Shown here: positions 33,157 through 41,545 of the stretch, piece after piece
Layout: each line of letters opens with the position of its first letter
Numbering within the stretch: the first letter of the stretch is position 1
Assembly (NCBI RefSeq): GCF_042650885.1
Contig: NZ_JBHSBU010000001.1
Coordinates: 4,526,001-4,590,000 of the forward strand
Direction of reading: 5' to 3'
Length of the DNA: 64,000 nucleotides
DNA from: Chitinimonas_A lacunae
GTDB lineage: Bacteria; Pseudomonadota; Gammaproteobacteria; Burkholderiales; Chitinimonadaceae
Notes under the pieces: generated by a model
Databases searched by the model: none
Seen by the model: the letters and a program-made list of their open reading frames with translations, nothing else
Told to the model about the DNA's origin: nothing
Translations under genes and position numbers: made by a program

Positions 33157-34197
33157 ATGCCGCATCGCCTGTCCTATCCCTTCGCCGACCGTCTGCCACG
33201 CGATGGCGAATTATTGGCGGTGGCGCCAGGTATCCACTGGTTGCGCCTACCGCTGCCGCTGGCACTTGACCATATCAATCTATGGCTGCTCGACGACGGC
33301 CCGGACTGGAGTCTGGTCGACACGGGCTACGGTGACGAGCCAAGCCGGGCACGCTGGCAGACGCTCTGCGAGGGCAGCCTGGCCAGGCGCCGTTTGCGCC
33401 GGCTGGTGCTGACCCATAGCCACCCCGATCATATCGGCCAGGCCGACTGGTTATGCCGGCGCTTCGAGGTGTCCTGCCACTGTAGCCTTGGCGAATACCT
33501 CTCGGCGCTGGCGGTCTGGCATGAGCTGCCGGGTTTCGATGCCGTCGCCTATGACCGGCATGTCGCCCGCCATGGACTCGATCAGACCAGCCGCAACCAC
33601 TATCTCCAGCGCGGCAATCTGTACCGTCAGAATGTGCCGGCGCTGCCTGCGCACTTCAGCCGTATCGTCGATGGCGACTGCCTGTCGATCGACGGCCATA
33701 GCTGGCAGGCACTGGCCGGTTTCGGCCATTCGCCCGAGCATATGGCGTTCTATTGCGCCGAGCGGCGTGTGCTGATTGCCGGTGATATGCTGCTGCCCAA
33801 GATCAGCACCAATGTCGGCGTGTGGGCCAGCGATAGCGATGGCGACCCACTGGCCCGTTTTCTCGATTCGCTCGAGCGGATGGCCGCGCTGCCCGAGGAC
33901 ACGCTGGTGCTGCCCTCGCATGGCCGGCCGTTCCGTGGCATCGCCGCCCGAGTCGAGGCCTTGCAGCGTCACCACGACGAGCGGCTGGCGCTGCTGTGGG
34001 ATGCCTGCTGCGAGCCGCGCCATGCTTTTGAGCTGATTCCCCTGCTGTTCGGCCGCGAGTTCGACCCCTACCAGACCTACTTTGCCCTGGCCGAATGTAT
34101 CGCCCATCTCAACCATCTGTGGCACTGCGGCGCCCTGCAACGCGAAGCCGGCAGCGATGGTGTGCTGCGCTATGGCCAGAACGGGAGCGGTCGGTGA
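33157..34197 (+). CDS. MBL-fold metallo-hydrolase
   Basis: Metallo-beta-lactamase-fold hydrolase of 346 residues. The zinc motif THSHPDHIGQADW (about residues 88-100) is present, with the later histidines in GFGHSPEHMAFYC, the bridging Asp in VLIAGDMLLPK, and LPSHGRPFRG. The 100-residue C-terminal tail (QRHHDERLALLWDACCEPRH, GREFDPYQTYFALAECIAHL) resembles the LACTB2/winged-helix end seen in hydrolases annotated as acting on acyl-CoA thioesters or lactones. Overlaps the next gene by four bases (GTGA). Its position next to the liu genes might mean an acyl-thioesterase role, but that is speculation. Confidence 0.87.
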   Translation: MPHRLSYPFADRLPRDGELLAVAPGIHWLRLPLPLALDHINLWLLDDGPDWSLVDTGYGDEPSRARWQTLCEGSLARRRLRRLVLTHSHPDHIGQADWLCRRFEVSCHCSLGEYLSALAVWHELPGFDAVAYDRHVARHGLDQTSRNHYLQRGNLYRQNVPALPAHFSRIVDGDCLSIDGHSWQALAGFGHSPEHMAFYCAERRVLIAGDMLLPKISTNVGVWASDSDGDPLARFLDSLERMAALPEDTLVLPSHGRPFRGIAARVEALQRHHDERLALLWDACCEPRHAFELIPLLFGREFDPYQTYFALAECIAHLNHLWHCGALQREAGSDGVLRYGQNGSGR

Positions 34198-35075
34198 AAT
34201 CGTCTGCCCGTCTTTATGGCCTGTTGGTGCTGACCATGGCGATCTGGGCCGGCACCTTCGTGGTCGGCCGGGTGCTGGCGCAGCAGTTGCCCACCTTGTC
34301 GCTGGCCTTCTGGCGGTTCGCCATTGCTGCGCTGTGCCTGTTCATCCTGCTGGCACGCACGCCCGGCGGACTGACCCTGCCGCCGCCACGCGCCTGGCCC
34401 TGGCTGCTCGGGCTCGCGCTGAGCGGGGTCTATGCCTACAACCTGCTGTTCTTTGCCGGACTGGCCGAGATCCCCGCCAGCCGCGCCGCCTTGCTGGTAG
34501 CGCTGAATCCTGCGTTAACGGCACTGGCCTCTGCGCTGCTGTTGCGTCATCCGATCGGCGCCGTGCGCTGGGCCGGGCTGGCGCTGTCGCTGATTGGGGT
34601 GCTGACCGTGGTGTCGCATGGCGACTGGGGCCAGATAGCGGCCGGTGGAGTAGGGCGCGGCGAGATATTGATATTCGGCTGCTGCCTGTCCTGGGTGAGC
34701 TATACCCTGCTCAGCCGTGGGGCGATGGCTTATTTGAGCGGGCTTGCGGCGATCGCCTGGGCGGCGCTGACGGGAGCCGTATTGCTGGGCCTGACTGCCG
34801 CCTGGCGCACTGAGCTGGTCTGGCCGGTGGGACTGGCGCAGTGGGGCGGTCTGGGCTATTTCGGTGCACTGGCGACGGCGGCGGGCTTTGTGTGGTACGG
34901 CGAGGGCATCCGGGTGCTCGGGCCGGCGCGGACCATTGTATTTTCCAATCTGGTGCCGGTGTTTGCCGTGCTGATGGGTGTGCTGTGGCTGGGGGAAAGC
35001 CTGTACTGGTCAGGCGCGCTGGGCGGTTTGCTGGTGGTGGCCGGGGTGGCGCTGACCAATCTGCCACGACGATGA
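34194..35075 (+). CDS. EamA/DMT-superfamily membrane transporter
   Basis: A 293-residue integral membrane protein with ten hydrophobic helices arranged as two EamA repeats (about 7-140 and 150-288). N-terminal signature LTMAIWAGTFVVGRVLAQQL and AEIPASRAALLVALNPALTA; second repeat ILIFGCCLSWVSYTLLSRGA and FSNLVPVFAVLMGVLWLGES. GTG 34194 overlaps the stop of the upstream hydrolase (GTGA), so the two are coupled. Members export amino acids, metabolites or drugs; the substrate is unknown. Confidence 0.9.
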   Translation: MKSSARLYGLLVLTMAIWAGTFVVGRVLAQQLPTLSLAFWRFAIAALCLFILLARTPGGLTLPPPRAWPWLLGLALSGVYAYNLLFFAGLAEIPASRAALLVALNPALTALASALLLRHPIGAVRWAGLALSLIGVLTVVSHGDWGQIAAGGVGRGEILIFGCCLSWVSYTLLSRGAMAYLSGLAAIAWAALTGAVLLGLTAAWRTELVWPVGLAQWGGLGYFGALATAAGFVWYGEGIRVLGPARTIVFSNLVPVFAVLMGVLWLGESLYWSGALGGLLVVAGVALTNLPRR

Positions 35076-35117
35076 TGGGACGTTCGTGCTGTTTGTGCGT
35101 GCTAGACTGGTTTATCG

Positions 35118-36836
35118 ATGTTTCTTCTCACCAGCCGAGCGCCGATGTCATCCGTTCCCGTTCCTGCCGACCGGCCCCCGATGGAGTCAGCCGAAGATCT
35201 TGACGACCCACGCGAGCTGGTTCACGCCTTATGGCAAGCCGCCTATTCGGCCGGCATTGGGGTGTTCGTCTACGAACCGAGCACCAGCCGCATCCTGTGG
35301 AACGACGCCATGTTCGAGGTCTACGGTGTCGACCGCGCCAGCTTTGATCACAATGTCAGCACCTGGTTAGGCTATGTCCATCCTGAAGACATGGCCCGGG
35401 TCGAGGCCGATGTGCGCGCCGCCCTGCGCGGCGAGCGGCCTTACGACACGGTATTCCGCATCCGCCAGCCCGACGGCGATTGGCGCTATGTCAAAGGCAC
35501 GGCCTGGGTGGAGCGCGACGCCAACGGCCGGCCGATCCGCATGGCCGGCGTCAATCTCGATGTCACCGACCGCTACCGCTTCCACAGCCTGGTCGAGGCA
35601 ATCCAGAGCGGCACCTCGACCGAAGTGGGCACCAGCTTCTTCCAGTCGCTGGTCGCCACGCTGACCAAGACCCTGCGCGTGCGTTACGCCTTCGTCACCG
35701 AGGTCTACCCCAGCGAAGCCCCGACCCACGCCCGGGTAGTGGCTGCCAGCCACGACGGCGAACTATGCCATGTCGACGACTATGCCCTGGCCGGCACCCC
35801 GTGCGGCGAGGTGCTGTTCGATCAAGTCTGCCTGTTTGCGCGCGACGTCCAGAAACTGTTTCCCGAAGACCAGGCCCTGGTCGAACTCAAGGCCGAAAGC
35901 TATCTCGGCGTGCGGCTGCGGCGCAGCGACGGCACGGTGATCGGCATGGTGGTGGTGATCGACGATAAGCCCATGCACGACTCCGAACTGACCAGCAAGC
36001 TGATGCTGATCTTCGCCGGCCGCGCCGGGGCGGAATTGCAGCGGCTGCAACATGAGGACGAGGTCAGCCGGCTCAACCAGGAACTCGAAGCTCGCGTCAC
36101 CGTGCGCACCGGCGAAGTCAAACGGGCGATGCGCGAGCTCGAAGCCTTCACCTACTCGGTCTCGCATGACTTGAGCGCGCCGCTGCGGGCGATCCAGGGC
36201 TTTGGCACGATTCTGAGCGACGACTATGCCGCAGGCCTCGACGAGGCCGGGCGGCACTATCTGGAACGGCTGCTCGGTGCTGCCGACCGGATGGGCCGGC
36301 TGCTCGACGATCTGGTCAGCCTGTCCAAGATTTCGCTGCGTGCGCTCAATGTCGGCAAGGTCGATCTGTCCAAACTGGCGCAGGACATCCTGGCCGACTT
36401 ACAGATGCAGTCGCCGCGCCCCAATATGGTGGTTTCGCTGGCGCCGCAGCTGGTGCTCCATGCCGACGCCGGCCTGATGCGCCTGCTGCTCGACTGCCTG
36501 CTGCGTAATGCCTGGCATTTCACCGCCAAGGTCGAATTGCCCCGGATCGAGCTGAGCGAGCGCTTCAACAACGGCCGGCGCGAGATTTTCGTGCGCGACA
36601 ACGGGGTGGGCTTCGATGTCGAAGGAGCACGCAATCTGTTCGCCCCGTTTCAGACCTTCCACGGCGAGGGCTCGTTGACCGGCAGCGGCACCGGGCTGGC
36701 AATTGCCCAGCGGGTGGTGCACCGCCATCACGGCGGCATCGACGCCGAAAGCCAGCCTGGCGCCGGCGCCACCTTCTATTTCTGGTTGCCGGGTCCGGCG
36801 GAAATGATGAGCCTGATCGAGAGCGAGCGGGGTTAG
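35118..36836 (+). CDS. PAS-GAF hybrid sensor histidine kinase, orphan
   Basis: A soluble histidine kinase of 572 residues. PAS domain about 40-150 (YVHPEDMARVEADVRAALRG and a PAC end VAGVNLDVTDRYRF type), GAF-like domain about 165-305 (RYAFVTEVYPSEAPTHARVV, SYLGVRLRRSDGTVIGMVVV), a short coiled coil (EDEVSRLNQELEARVTVRTG), HisKA with the phospho-acceptor in YSVSHDLSAPLRAIQGFGTI, and the ATPase with VRDNGVGFD and GTGLAIAQRVVHRHHGG. No transmembrane segment, so it senses a cytoplasmic signal. No response regulator is adjacent. The start may be 35118 or ATG 35145; neither has a clear ribosome binding site. Confidence 0.9.
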   Translation: MFLLTSRAPMSSVPVPADRPPMESAEDLDDPRELVHALWQAAYSAGIGVFVYEPSTSRILWNDAMFEVYGVDRASFDHNVSTWLGYVHPEDMARVEADVRAALRGERPYDTVFRIRQPDGDWRYVKGTAWVERDANGRPIRMAGVNLDVTDRYRFHSLVEAIQSGTSTEVGTSFFQSLVATLTKTLRVRYAFVTEVYPSEAPTHARVVAASHDGELCHVDDYALAGTPCGEVLFDQVCLFARDVQKLFPEDQALVELKAESYLGVRLRRSDGTVIGMVVVIDDKPMHDSELTSKLMLIFAGRAGAELQRLQHEDEVSRLNQELEARVTVRTGEVKRAMRELEAFTYSVSHDLSAPLRAIQGFGTILSDDYAAGLDEAGRHYLERLLGAADRMGRLLDDLVSLSKISLRALNVGKVDLSKLAQDILADLQMQSPRPNMVVSLAPQLVLHADAGLMRLLLDCLLRNAWHFTAKVELPRIELSERFNNGRREIFVRDNGVGFDVEGARNLFAPFQTFHGEGSLTGSGTGLAIAQRVVHRHHGGIDAESQPGAGATFYFWLPGPAEMMSLIESERG

Positions 36837-36840
36837 CGTT

Positions 36841-36878
36841 AAAAAATAAATAAATATGAAAGTTATCTGCTAGGTATT
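36841..36878 (-). repeat. Dispersed AT-rich repeat, copy 8
   Basis: On the minus strand AATACCTAGCAGATAACTTT then CATATTTATTTATTTTTT; follows the order TATCTTGCGGATA..TTTGCA..ATTTTCTATTT of the reference copy with more changes. Begins 5 bases after the histidine kinase stop. Confidence 0.45.
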
Positions 36879-37251
36879 TGGTGTTATTTGTGTGAAATGG
36901 ATAAATATATGCCATTTCATGGCTGTTGCTTCTCCTGACCCGTCCATGGCGCTTCCTGACAACCAATGGTGCAGGCTTGAAAGCGCTTGAGCATCCACGG
37001 CTGTTTTCCCAGGTACCGGAGGCTCAGGACACCAGGTGAGCGTGATTGGCGCTTCGGATTCAGCGTGGCGGATTGCCCGCTCATTTGCTACATCGACACT
37101 GTGGCGTCCGCCTGCACCGGATTGGGGCGGCGCGACCCATTCTTGTGCGGCCTTGGCTGCCCTGGGTTGGTGTCCATTCCCCATCTGTCTTTCCCATCAA
37201 TGGTTTAAGAGCCTGGCATGGGGGTTGCTAATGCGGTCGCCGTCGTCCTGT

Positions 37252-37286
37252 GCGCCGGGCCTCGTTTAGGGGAACGAGCCCGGCGC
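37252..37286. promoter_or_regulatory. Strong hairpin in the leader of the 37339 gene
   Basis: GCGCCGGGC (37252-37260) plus CTCGTT pair with AACGAG plus CCCGGCGC (37273-37286) around TAGGGG, with one bulged base. No T run follows, so it is not a standard terminator; it could be a leader structure or a transcript end. Confidence 0.4.
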
Positions 37287-37338
37287 CGGCGGCTTGTAAG
37301 TTTCCTGTCGCCCGCGATCGACCCCGAGGAGCCGAACC

Positions 37339-37884
37339 ATGACCACCACCGTGTCGCTCGACCGTCTGGTCGAGTGTGTCGTGCCTGATCGCTTCAATCA
37401 TCTCTTGCCCGGACTGGTCGATCTGCTGCGCCAGACGGTTGCCCAGGGCGCCAGCGTAGGATTTCTGGCCCCGCTGGCCGAAGTCGAGGCCGCTGCCTAT
37501 TGGCGCGGAGTATTGCATGGCCTGGTCGAAGGCGAACGTTGGCTATGGGTCGCCTGGGAAGGCGCGAAGTTACAGGGTGCGGTGCAGCTGGAGCCATGCC
37601 GGCGCAGCAATGGCCGCCATCGGGCCGAGGTGCAGAAGCTGATGGTGCAGCCCGATTGTCGTGGCCGCGGCATCGGCCGGATGCTGATGAGCACGCTTGA
37701 GCATCACGCCCTGGCCCAGTCGATTTCGCTGCTGGTGCTCGATACCAGTGCAGGTTCGGTGGCCGAGCCGTTTTATCGGGCCAATGGCTATACCTTCGTG
37801 GGTGGCATTCCGGACTATGCGGCTGATCCCGACGGCACGCTCAGAGCCAATGCGATCTATTACAAGCCGCTGCGGCGCGACTGA
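37339..37884 (+). CDS. GNAT-family N-acetyltransferase
   Basis: A 181-residue acetyltransferase. The N-terminal half (LVDLLRQTVAQGASVGFLAP, AAYWRGVLHGLVEGERWLWV) and the acetyl-CoA site KLMVQPDCRGRGIGRMLMST (about 98-117) are clear, followed by LLVLDTSAGSVAEPFYRANG and YTFVGGIPDYAADPDG, which is typical of the family annotated near aminoglycoside- or amine-acetylating enzymes. GAGGAG precedes the ATG within 15 bases. Substrate unknown. Separate from the second acetyltransferase by 168 bases. Confidence 0.87.
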   Translation: MTTTVSLDRLVECVVPDRFNHLLPGLVDLLRQTVAQGASVGFLAPLAEVEAAAYWRGVLHGLVEGERWLWVAWEGAKLQGAVQLEPCRRSNGRHRAEVQKLMVQPDCRGRGIGRMLMSTLEHHALAQSISLLVLDTSAGSVAEPFYRANGYTFVGGIPDYAADPDGTLRANAIYYKPLRRD

Positions 37885-38052
37885 ATCGGCAGTACGGAAA
37901 TTCCAGTTTTCTATCGGTTTTTCGATTTCCGAAAAAACTTTGCAGGAGCTTGTTCCGTAACAAAACTCAAGGGCCGGGATTTTTGTGTTCTGGTCTTTGA
38001 GTTGGTCGCAACCTAGTGTTAAGTTCGATGTTTTCGCTCAGCCCCCCTTACC

Positions 38053-38583
38053 ATGTCCGAACTCCTGATCCGTGTCGCCAAGCCAGCTGATGCTGCGGCT
38101 TTCCGCGCCTTCTTCTCCCGGCTGGTCGCTGACAACGATTTCATGTTGCCCACGGCCGAGGAGTATTCCCATCGCAACGACCCCGAAATCGCCACCCGGC
38201 TGACCCAATTCGCCACCCAGCCCAATCACCGTTTTCTGCTGGCCTGGCTTGGCGAGCGGCTGGTGGGCTTTCTGTCGGTGGCAGGGGGTGCCGCCCACAA
38301 GAATCGCGGCTGCGGCCATGTGGTGGTGGCCGTCGATGCAGCGCAGCGTCGCCAGGGCATCGGCCGGGCCCTGTTCGATGCGGCCGAGACCTGGGCGATC
38401 AGCGCGGGGCTGTGGCGGCTCGAACTCTCGGTGATGCGCCACAATGAAGCGGCCCGTGCGCTCTACCGGGCGGTCGGCTTTGAGGAAGAGGGGATACGTC
38501 GTGCGGCGCTCTACTGGAACGGTCAGGCCGTGGACGAAGTGATGATGGCCAAGCTGCTGCCACTGCCCAAGAGCGATTGCTGA
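38053..38583 (+). CDS. GNAT-family N-acetyltransferase (second copy type)
   Basis: A 176-residue acetyltransferase starting MSELLIRVAKPADAAAFRAF. The acetyl-CoA pyrophosphate loop is in VVVAVDAAQRRQGIGRALFD (about 95-114), with RLELSVMRHNEAARALYRAV and GFEEEGIRRAALYWNGQAVD after it. The C-terminal pattern is near the YhbS/YhhY-type group. It differs from the 37339 protein in sequence, so the two adjacent genes are not a recent duplication. The substrate cannot be predicted. Confidence 0.87.
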   Translation: MSELLIRVAKPADAAAFRAFFSRLVADNDFMLPTAEEYSHRNDPEIATRLTQFATQPNHRFLLAWLGERLVGFLSVAGGAAHKNRGCGHVVVAVDAAQRRQGIGRALFDAAETWAISAGLWRLELSVMRHNEAARALYRAVGFEEEGIRRAALYWNGQAVDEVMMAKLLPLPKSDC

Positions 38584-38696
38584 ACGGCAAAGGGCAGGGA
38601 GTTTGCTGCTTGGCCGCAGGCTGTGGCTTTTCTTCCAAACAGTGTGTCTTTCTGTTTTCCATTTGGTGGCGATCAAAGGTATCGGCACCGCCGGAC

Positions 38697-38726
38697 TTGA
38701 GTGCCACGCGCTGATGCCGCTATAAT
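38697..38726 (+). promoter_or_regulatory. Promoter of the rpsB operon
   Basis: TTGAGT (38697-38702), an 18-base spacer and a perfect TATAAT (38721-38726). Predicted start near 38732, giving a leader of about 120 bases before rpsB. Confidence 0.8.
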
Positions 38727-38735
38727 CTTTGGCTA

Positions 38736-38819
38736 ACCCGACCGAGCCTTGGTCGGGTAATTCACACACCCGCGCAGCAAGGGTCCGGCAGGCAAGGCCT
38801 GTTCGAGTCGATCGCGGGT
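38736..38819 (+). promoter_or_regulatory. Structured rpsB leader, candidate S2 autoregulatory element
   Basis: Two hairpins: ACCCGACC/GGTCGGGT (38736-38743, 38751-38758) and an outer stem ACCCGCG/CGCGGGT (38768-38774, 38813-38819) enclosing 38 bases. Ribosomal protein S2 represses its own operon through the rpsB leader in gammaproteobacteria; this leader may do the same, but no sequence identity was tested. Confidence 0.45.
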
Positions 38820-38851
38820 GGCGGTGCTAACCCTCGCTTTGGAGCAATCAA

Positions 38852-39577
38852 ATGTCTGTCAGCATGCGCGAAATGCTGGAAGCCGGCGTTCACTTCGGCC
38901 ACCAAACCCGTTACTGGAACCCGAAGATGGCCCCGTTCATCTTCGGTCATCGCAACAAGATTCATATCGTCAACCTGGAAAAGACCCTGCCGATGTTCGA
39001 GGCCGCTCTGGCCTATGTGCGTCGCCTGACCGCCAACAAAGGCACGGTTCTGTTCGTGGGCACCAAGCGCCAGGCTCGTGACATCGTGCGCGAAGAAGCC
39101 ATCCGCGCCGGTATGCCGTTCGTCGATCACCGTTGGCTCGGTGGCATGCTGACCAACTACAAAACGGTCAAGCAATCGATCAAGCGCCTCAACGAACTGC
39201 AAGTTACCCTGGCTGACCCCAACAACGGCTACTCCAAGAAAGAGCTGCTGATGTTGAACCGCGAAGTCGAGAAGCTCGAACGCAGCCTCGGCGGCATCAA
39301 GGAAATGGGCGGTCTGCCCTCCGCGATGTTCGTGGTGGACGTCGGTTATCAAAAGGGTGCCATCATCGAAGCCAAGAAGCTCGGCATTCCGGTGATCGGC
39401 GTGGTGGATACCAACAACTCGCCCGAAGGCATCGACTATGTGATCCCTGGCAACGACGACTCGGCCCGCGCCATCCGTCTGTACGCCCGTGGCATCGCTG
39501 ATGCCGTCCTCGAAGGCCGTGCCCAGGCCCTCCAGGAGATCGTTGCCGCGGCCAGCGCCGAGCAGCAAGCCGCCTAA
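38852..39577 (+). CDS. rpsB: 30S ribosomal protein S2
   Basis: Ribosomal protein S2, 241 residues, bound on the back of the 30S subunit and needed for S1 attachment. MSVSMREMLEAGVHFGHQTR and YWNPKMAPFIFGHRNKIHIV are the conserved start; WLGGMLTNYKTVKQSIKRLN and PVIGVVDTNNSPEGIDYVIP are further signatures. Preceded by a consensus promoter and a structured leader; GGAG lies 10 bases before the ATG. First gene of the rpsB-tsf-pyrH-frr block, followed by a hairpin at 39616 that would reduce read-through to tsf. Confidence 0.98.
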   Translation: MSVSMREMLEAGVHFGHQTRYWNPKMAPFIFGHRNKIHIVNLEKTLPMFEAALAYVRRLTANKGTVLFVGTKRQARDIVREEAIRAGMPFVDHRWLGGMLTNYKTVKQSIKRLNELQVTLADPNNGYSKKELLMLNREVEKLERSLGGIKEMGGLPSAMFVVDVGYQKGAIIEAKKLGIPVIGVVDTNNSPEGIDYVIPGNDDSARAIRLYARGIADAVLEGRAQALQEIVAAASAEQQAA

Positions 39578-39615
39578 GGAAAAGCGCTGTCATCGCGCTG
39601 TTACCTGGACGAGCG

Positions 39616-39640
39616 AAAAAGGGGCGGACAGCCCCTTTTT
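39616..39640. terminator. Hairpin between rpsB and tsf (attenuator)
   Basis: AAAAAGGGGC (39616-39625) - GGACA - GCCCCTTTTT (39631-39640). It has both stem and T run of a Rho-independent terminator and probably sets the S2:EF-Ts ratio. Confidence 0.8.
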
Positions 39641-39674
39641 CATGCCCTAGCCCAAACATTCAAGGAGTATCGAC

Positions 39675-40532
39675 ATGGCGGAAATCACCGCGAAGATGGT
39701 AGCCGAGCTGCGTGAAGCCACCGGCCTCGGCATGATGGATTGCAAAAAGGCGCTGGTCGAAGCGAACGGCGATCTGAAGGCTGCTGAAGAGCTGCTGCGC
39801 ATCAAGGCCGGCAAGAAGCTGGAAAAGATGGCCGGCCGTACCGCCGCTGAAGGCACCGTCGCCGTCTATATCGCCGCTGACGGCAAGTCGGGCGCCCTGG
39901 TCGAAGTCAACTGCGAGACCGACTTCGTCGGCAAGGACGCAGGTTTCGTCGCCTTCGCCAAACTGGTCGCTGAAAAGGCCGCCAGCCAGAAACCCGCCGA
40001 CGTCGAAGCGCTGAACGCCCTGGTCGAAGAAGAGCGTAAGGCCATCATCGCCAAGCTCGGCGAGAACATCAGCGCCCGTCGCTTCCAGCTGTTCCAGACC
40101 GCCGGCCAACTGGCTCACTACCTGCACGGTTCCAAGATCGGTGTGGTGGTGGACCTCGAAGGCGGCGACGAGCAACTGGGCAAGGACATCGCTATGCATA
40201 TCGCTGCTTCCAAGCCGGTGTGCGTGTCGAAGGACGATGTCCCGGCCGAGCTGATCGAAAACGAACGCAAGATCTTCAGCGCGCAAGCCGCTGAATCGGG
40301 CAAGCCCGCCGATATCGTCGCCAAGATGGTCGAAGGCCGGATCAGCAAGTACCTGGCCGAAGTCACCCTGCTGGGCCAGCCGTTCGTGAAGAACCCGGAC
40401 CAGACCATCGAAAAGCTGCTGGCCGAGAAGAAGGCCAAGGTCAATGCGTTCACCATGTTCGTGGTGGGCGAAGGCATCGAGAAGAAAGTGGTGGATTACG
40501 CCGCTGAAGTCGCCGCTGCCGCCAAGATCTAA
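39675..40532 (+). CDS. tsf: Elongation factor Ts
   Basis: Guanine nucleotide exchange factor for EF-Tu, 285 residues. The conserved N-terminal TDVGD-like region reads VAELREATGLGMMDCKKALV, followed by NGDLKAAEELLRIKAGKKLE, EVNCETDFVGKD and the C-terminal GQPFVKNPDQTIEKLLAEKK typical of the coiled-coil/core domain. The ribosome binding site AAGGAG precedes ATG 39675. Second gene of the block; a terminator-like hairpin follows at 40556. Confidence 0.98.
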   Translation: MAEITAKMVAELREATGLGMMDCKKALVEANGDLKAAEELLRIKAGKKLEKMAGRTAAEGTVAVYIAADGKSGALVEVNCETDFVGKDAGFVAFAKLVAEKAASQKPADVEALNALVEEERKAIIAKLGENISARRFQLFQTAGQLAHYLHGSKIGVVVDLEGGDEQLGKDIAMHIAASKPVCVSKDDVPAELIENERKIFSAQAAESGKPADIVAKMVEGRISKYLAEVTLLGQPFVKNPDQTIEKLLAEKKAKVNAFTMFVVGEGIEKKVVDYAAEVAAAAKI

Positions 40533-40555
40533 GCAGCACGACGCATGTACTACCG

Positions 40556-40589
40556 CAACCGCTCGGCCGCAAAGCCGGGCGGTTGTTTT
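40556..40589 (+). terminator. Rho-independent terminator after tsf
   Basis: CAACCGCTCGGC (40556-40567) pairs with GCCGGGCGGTTG (40574-40585) around CGCAAA, followed by TTTT. Separates tsf from pyrH, which then needs its own promoter or read-through. Confidence 0.8.
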
Positions 40590-40712
40590 ACGCCCGGCGC
40601 GCGCATCGGCCTCTTGCGCGCACAAGCGCTTCGGCGCCCGGCGTATCGTCGCCCCTCAGCCGGGCGGCTCTATTCCAACGAGGCTTTTTCCGTATCAAAG
40701 TAAAGGTGATCC

Positions 40713-41426
40713 ATGACCCCCATCTATACCCGCATCCTCCTCAAACTTTCGGGCGAAGCGCTGATGGGAGAGGATAGTTATGGCATCAACCGCGCCACCG
40801 TCGAGCGCATCGTCGGCGAGATCAAGGAAGTCGCCGGCCTGGGCGTACAGATCGCCGTGGTGATCGGCGGCGGTAATATCTTCCGTGGCGTCGCGCCGGC
40901 CGCTGCCGGCATGGACCGTGCCACTGCCGACTATATGGGCATGCTCGCTACCGTGATGAATGCGATGGCAGTCCAGGATGCGATGCGCCAGGCAGGCCTG
41001 GTGAGCCGGGTGCAGTCGGCCCTGACCATCCAGCAGGTGGCCGAGCCGTATATCCGTCCCAAGGCGATCCAGTACCTTGAAGAAGGCAAGATCGTGATCT
41101 TCGGCGCCGGCACCGGCAACCCCTTCTTCACCACCGATACCGCAGCAGCGCTGCGCGGGATGGAGATGAATGCCGACATCGTGCTCAAGGCCACCAAGGT
41201 GGACGGCGTCTATACCGACGATCCGAAGAAGAACCCCGATGCAGTGCGCTACCCGTCGCTGACGTTCGACGAGGCCATCCAGAAGAACCTGAAGGTGATG
41301 GATGCAACCGCCCTGGCGCTGTGCCGCGACCAGAAGATGGACATCCGCGTGTTCAGCATCTTCAAGGCTGGTGCGTTGAAGCGCGTGGTACTCGGCGAAG
41401 ACGAAGGCACGCTGGTACACTGCTGA
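40713..41426 (+). CDS. pyrH: UMP kinase
   Basis: Phosphorylates UMP to UDP in pyrimidine synthesis; a 237-residue amino-acid-kinase fold enzyme. It starts TPIYTRILLKLSGEALMGED (ATP-binding GEAL loop) and contains IAVVIGGGNIFRG, the UMP-binding ADYMGMLATVMNAMAVQDAM and VLKATKVDGVYTDDPKKNP, hallmark motifs of bacterial UMP kinase. AAGGTGATCC precedes the ATG, a good ribosome binding site. In bacteria this enzyme is hexameric and GTP-regulated. Two hairpins follow before frr. Confidence 0.97.
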   Translation: MTPIYTRILLKLSGEALMGEDSYGINRATVERIVGEIKEVAGLGVQIAVVIGGGNIFRGVAPAAAGMDRATADYMGMLATVMNAMAVQDAMRQAGLVSRVQSALTIQQVAEPYIRPKAIQYLEEGKIVIFGAGTGNPFFTTDTAAALRGMEMNADIVLKATKVDGVYTDDPKKNPDAVRYPSLTFDEAIQKNLKVMDATALALCRDQKMDIRVFSIFKAGALKRVVLGEDEGTLVHC

Positions 41427-41445
41427 ACCCGCTAAATTCCCTGCC

Positions 41446-41472
41446 CGGACGAAGTCGTCTTCGTCCGTGTTT
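41446..41472 (+). terminator. Hairpin/terminator after pyrH
   Basis: Perfect 9-bp arms CGGACGAAG (41446-41454) and CTTCGTCCG (41459-41467) with TCGT loop and TGTTT tail. A second, larger stem lies in 41483-41524. Confidence 0.65.
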
Positions 41473-41482
41473 CCATTGAACC

Positions 41483-41524
41483 GGTCGTCCGCCGGCAGGC
41501 CCCGCCGCCGGCGGTGCGACGACC
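41483..41524 (+). promoter_or_regulatory. Stem-loop in the frr leader
   Basis: GGTCGTC plus CGCCGGC (41483-41496) pair with GCCGGCG and GACGACC (41507-41513, 41518-41524), leaving a 4-base bulge. Lies just before the frr ribosome binding site; function unknown. Confidence 0.35.
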
Positions 41525-41545
41525 CCAGCACAGGAGCGAGAACCC

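Larger units (their letters stand above)
36837..37338. other. Longest gene-free interval, with repeat and hairpin
   Basis: 502 bases without a convincing gene. A copy of the AT-rich repeat starts four bases after the kinase stop (36841-36878), and a strong GC-rich hairpin (37252-37286) lies before the acetyltransferase. The middle part, 36900-37230, shows no pattern I recognise. Confidence 0.6.

Noticed and set aside
38790..38820. GTTCGAGTCGAT in the rpsB leader, resembling a tRNA T-arm
   Set aside because: No acceptor, D-arm or anticodon arm around it; it belongs to the rpsB leader stem-loop.
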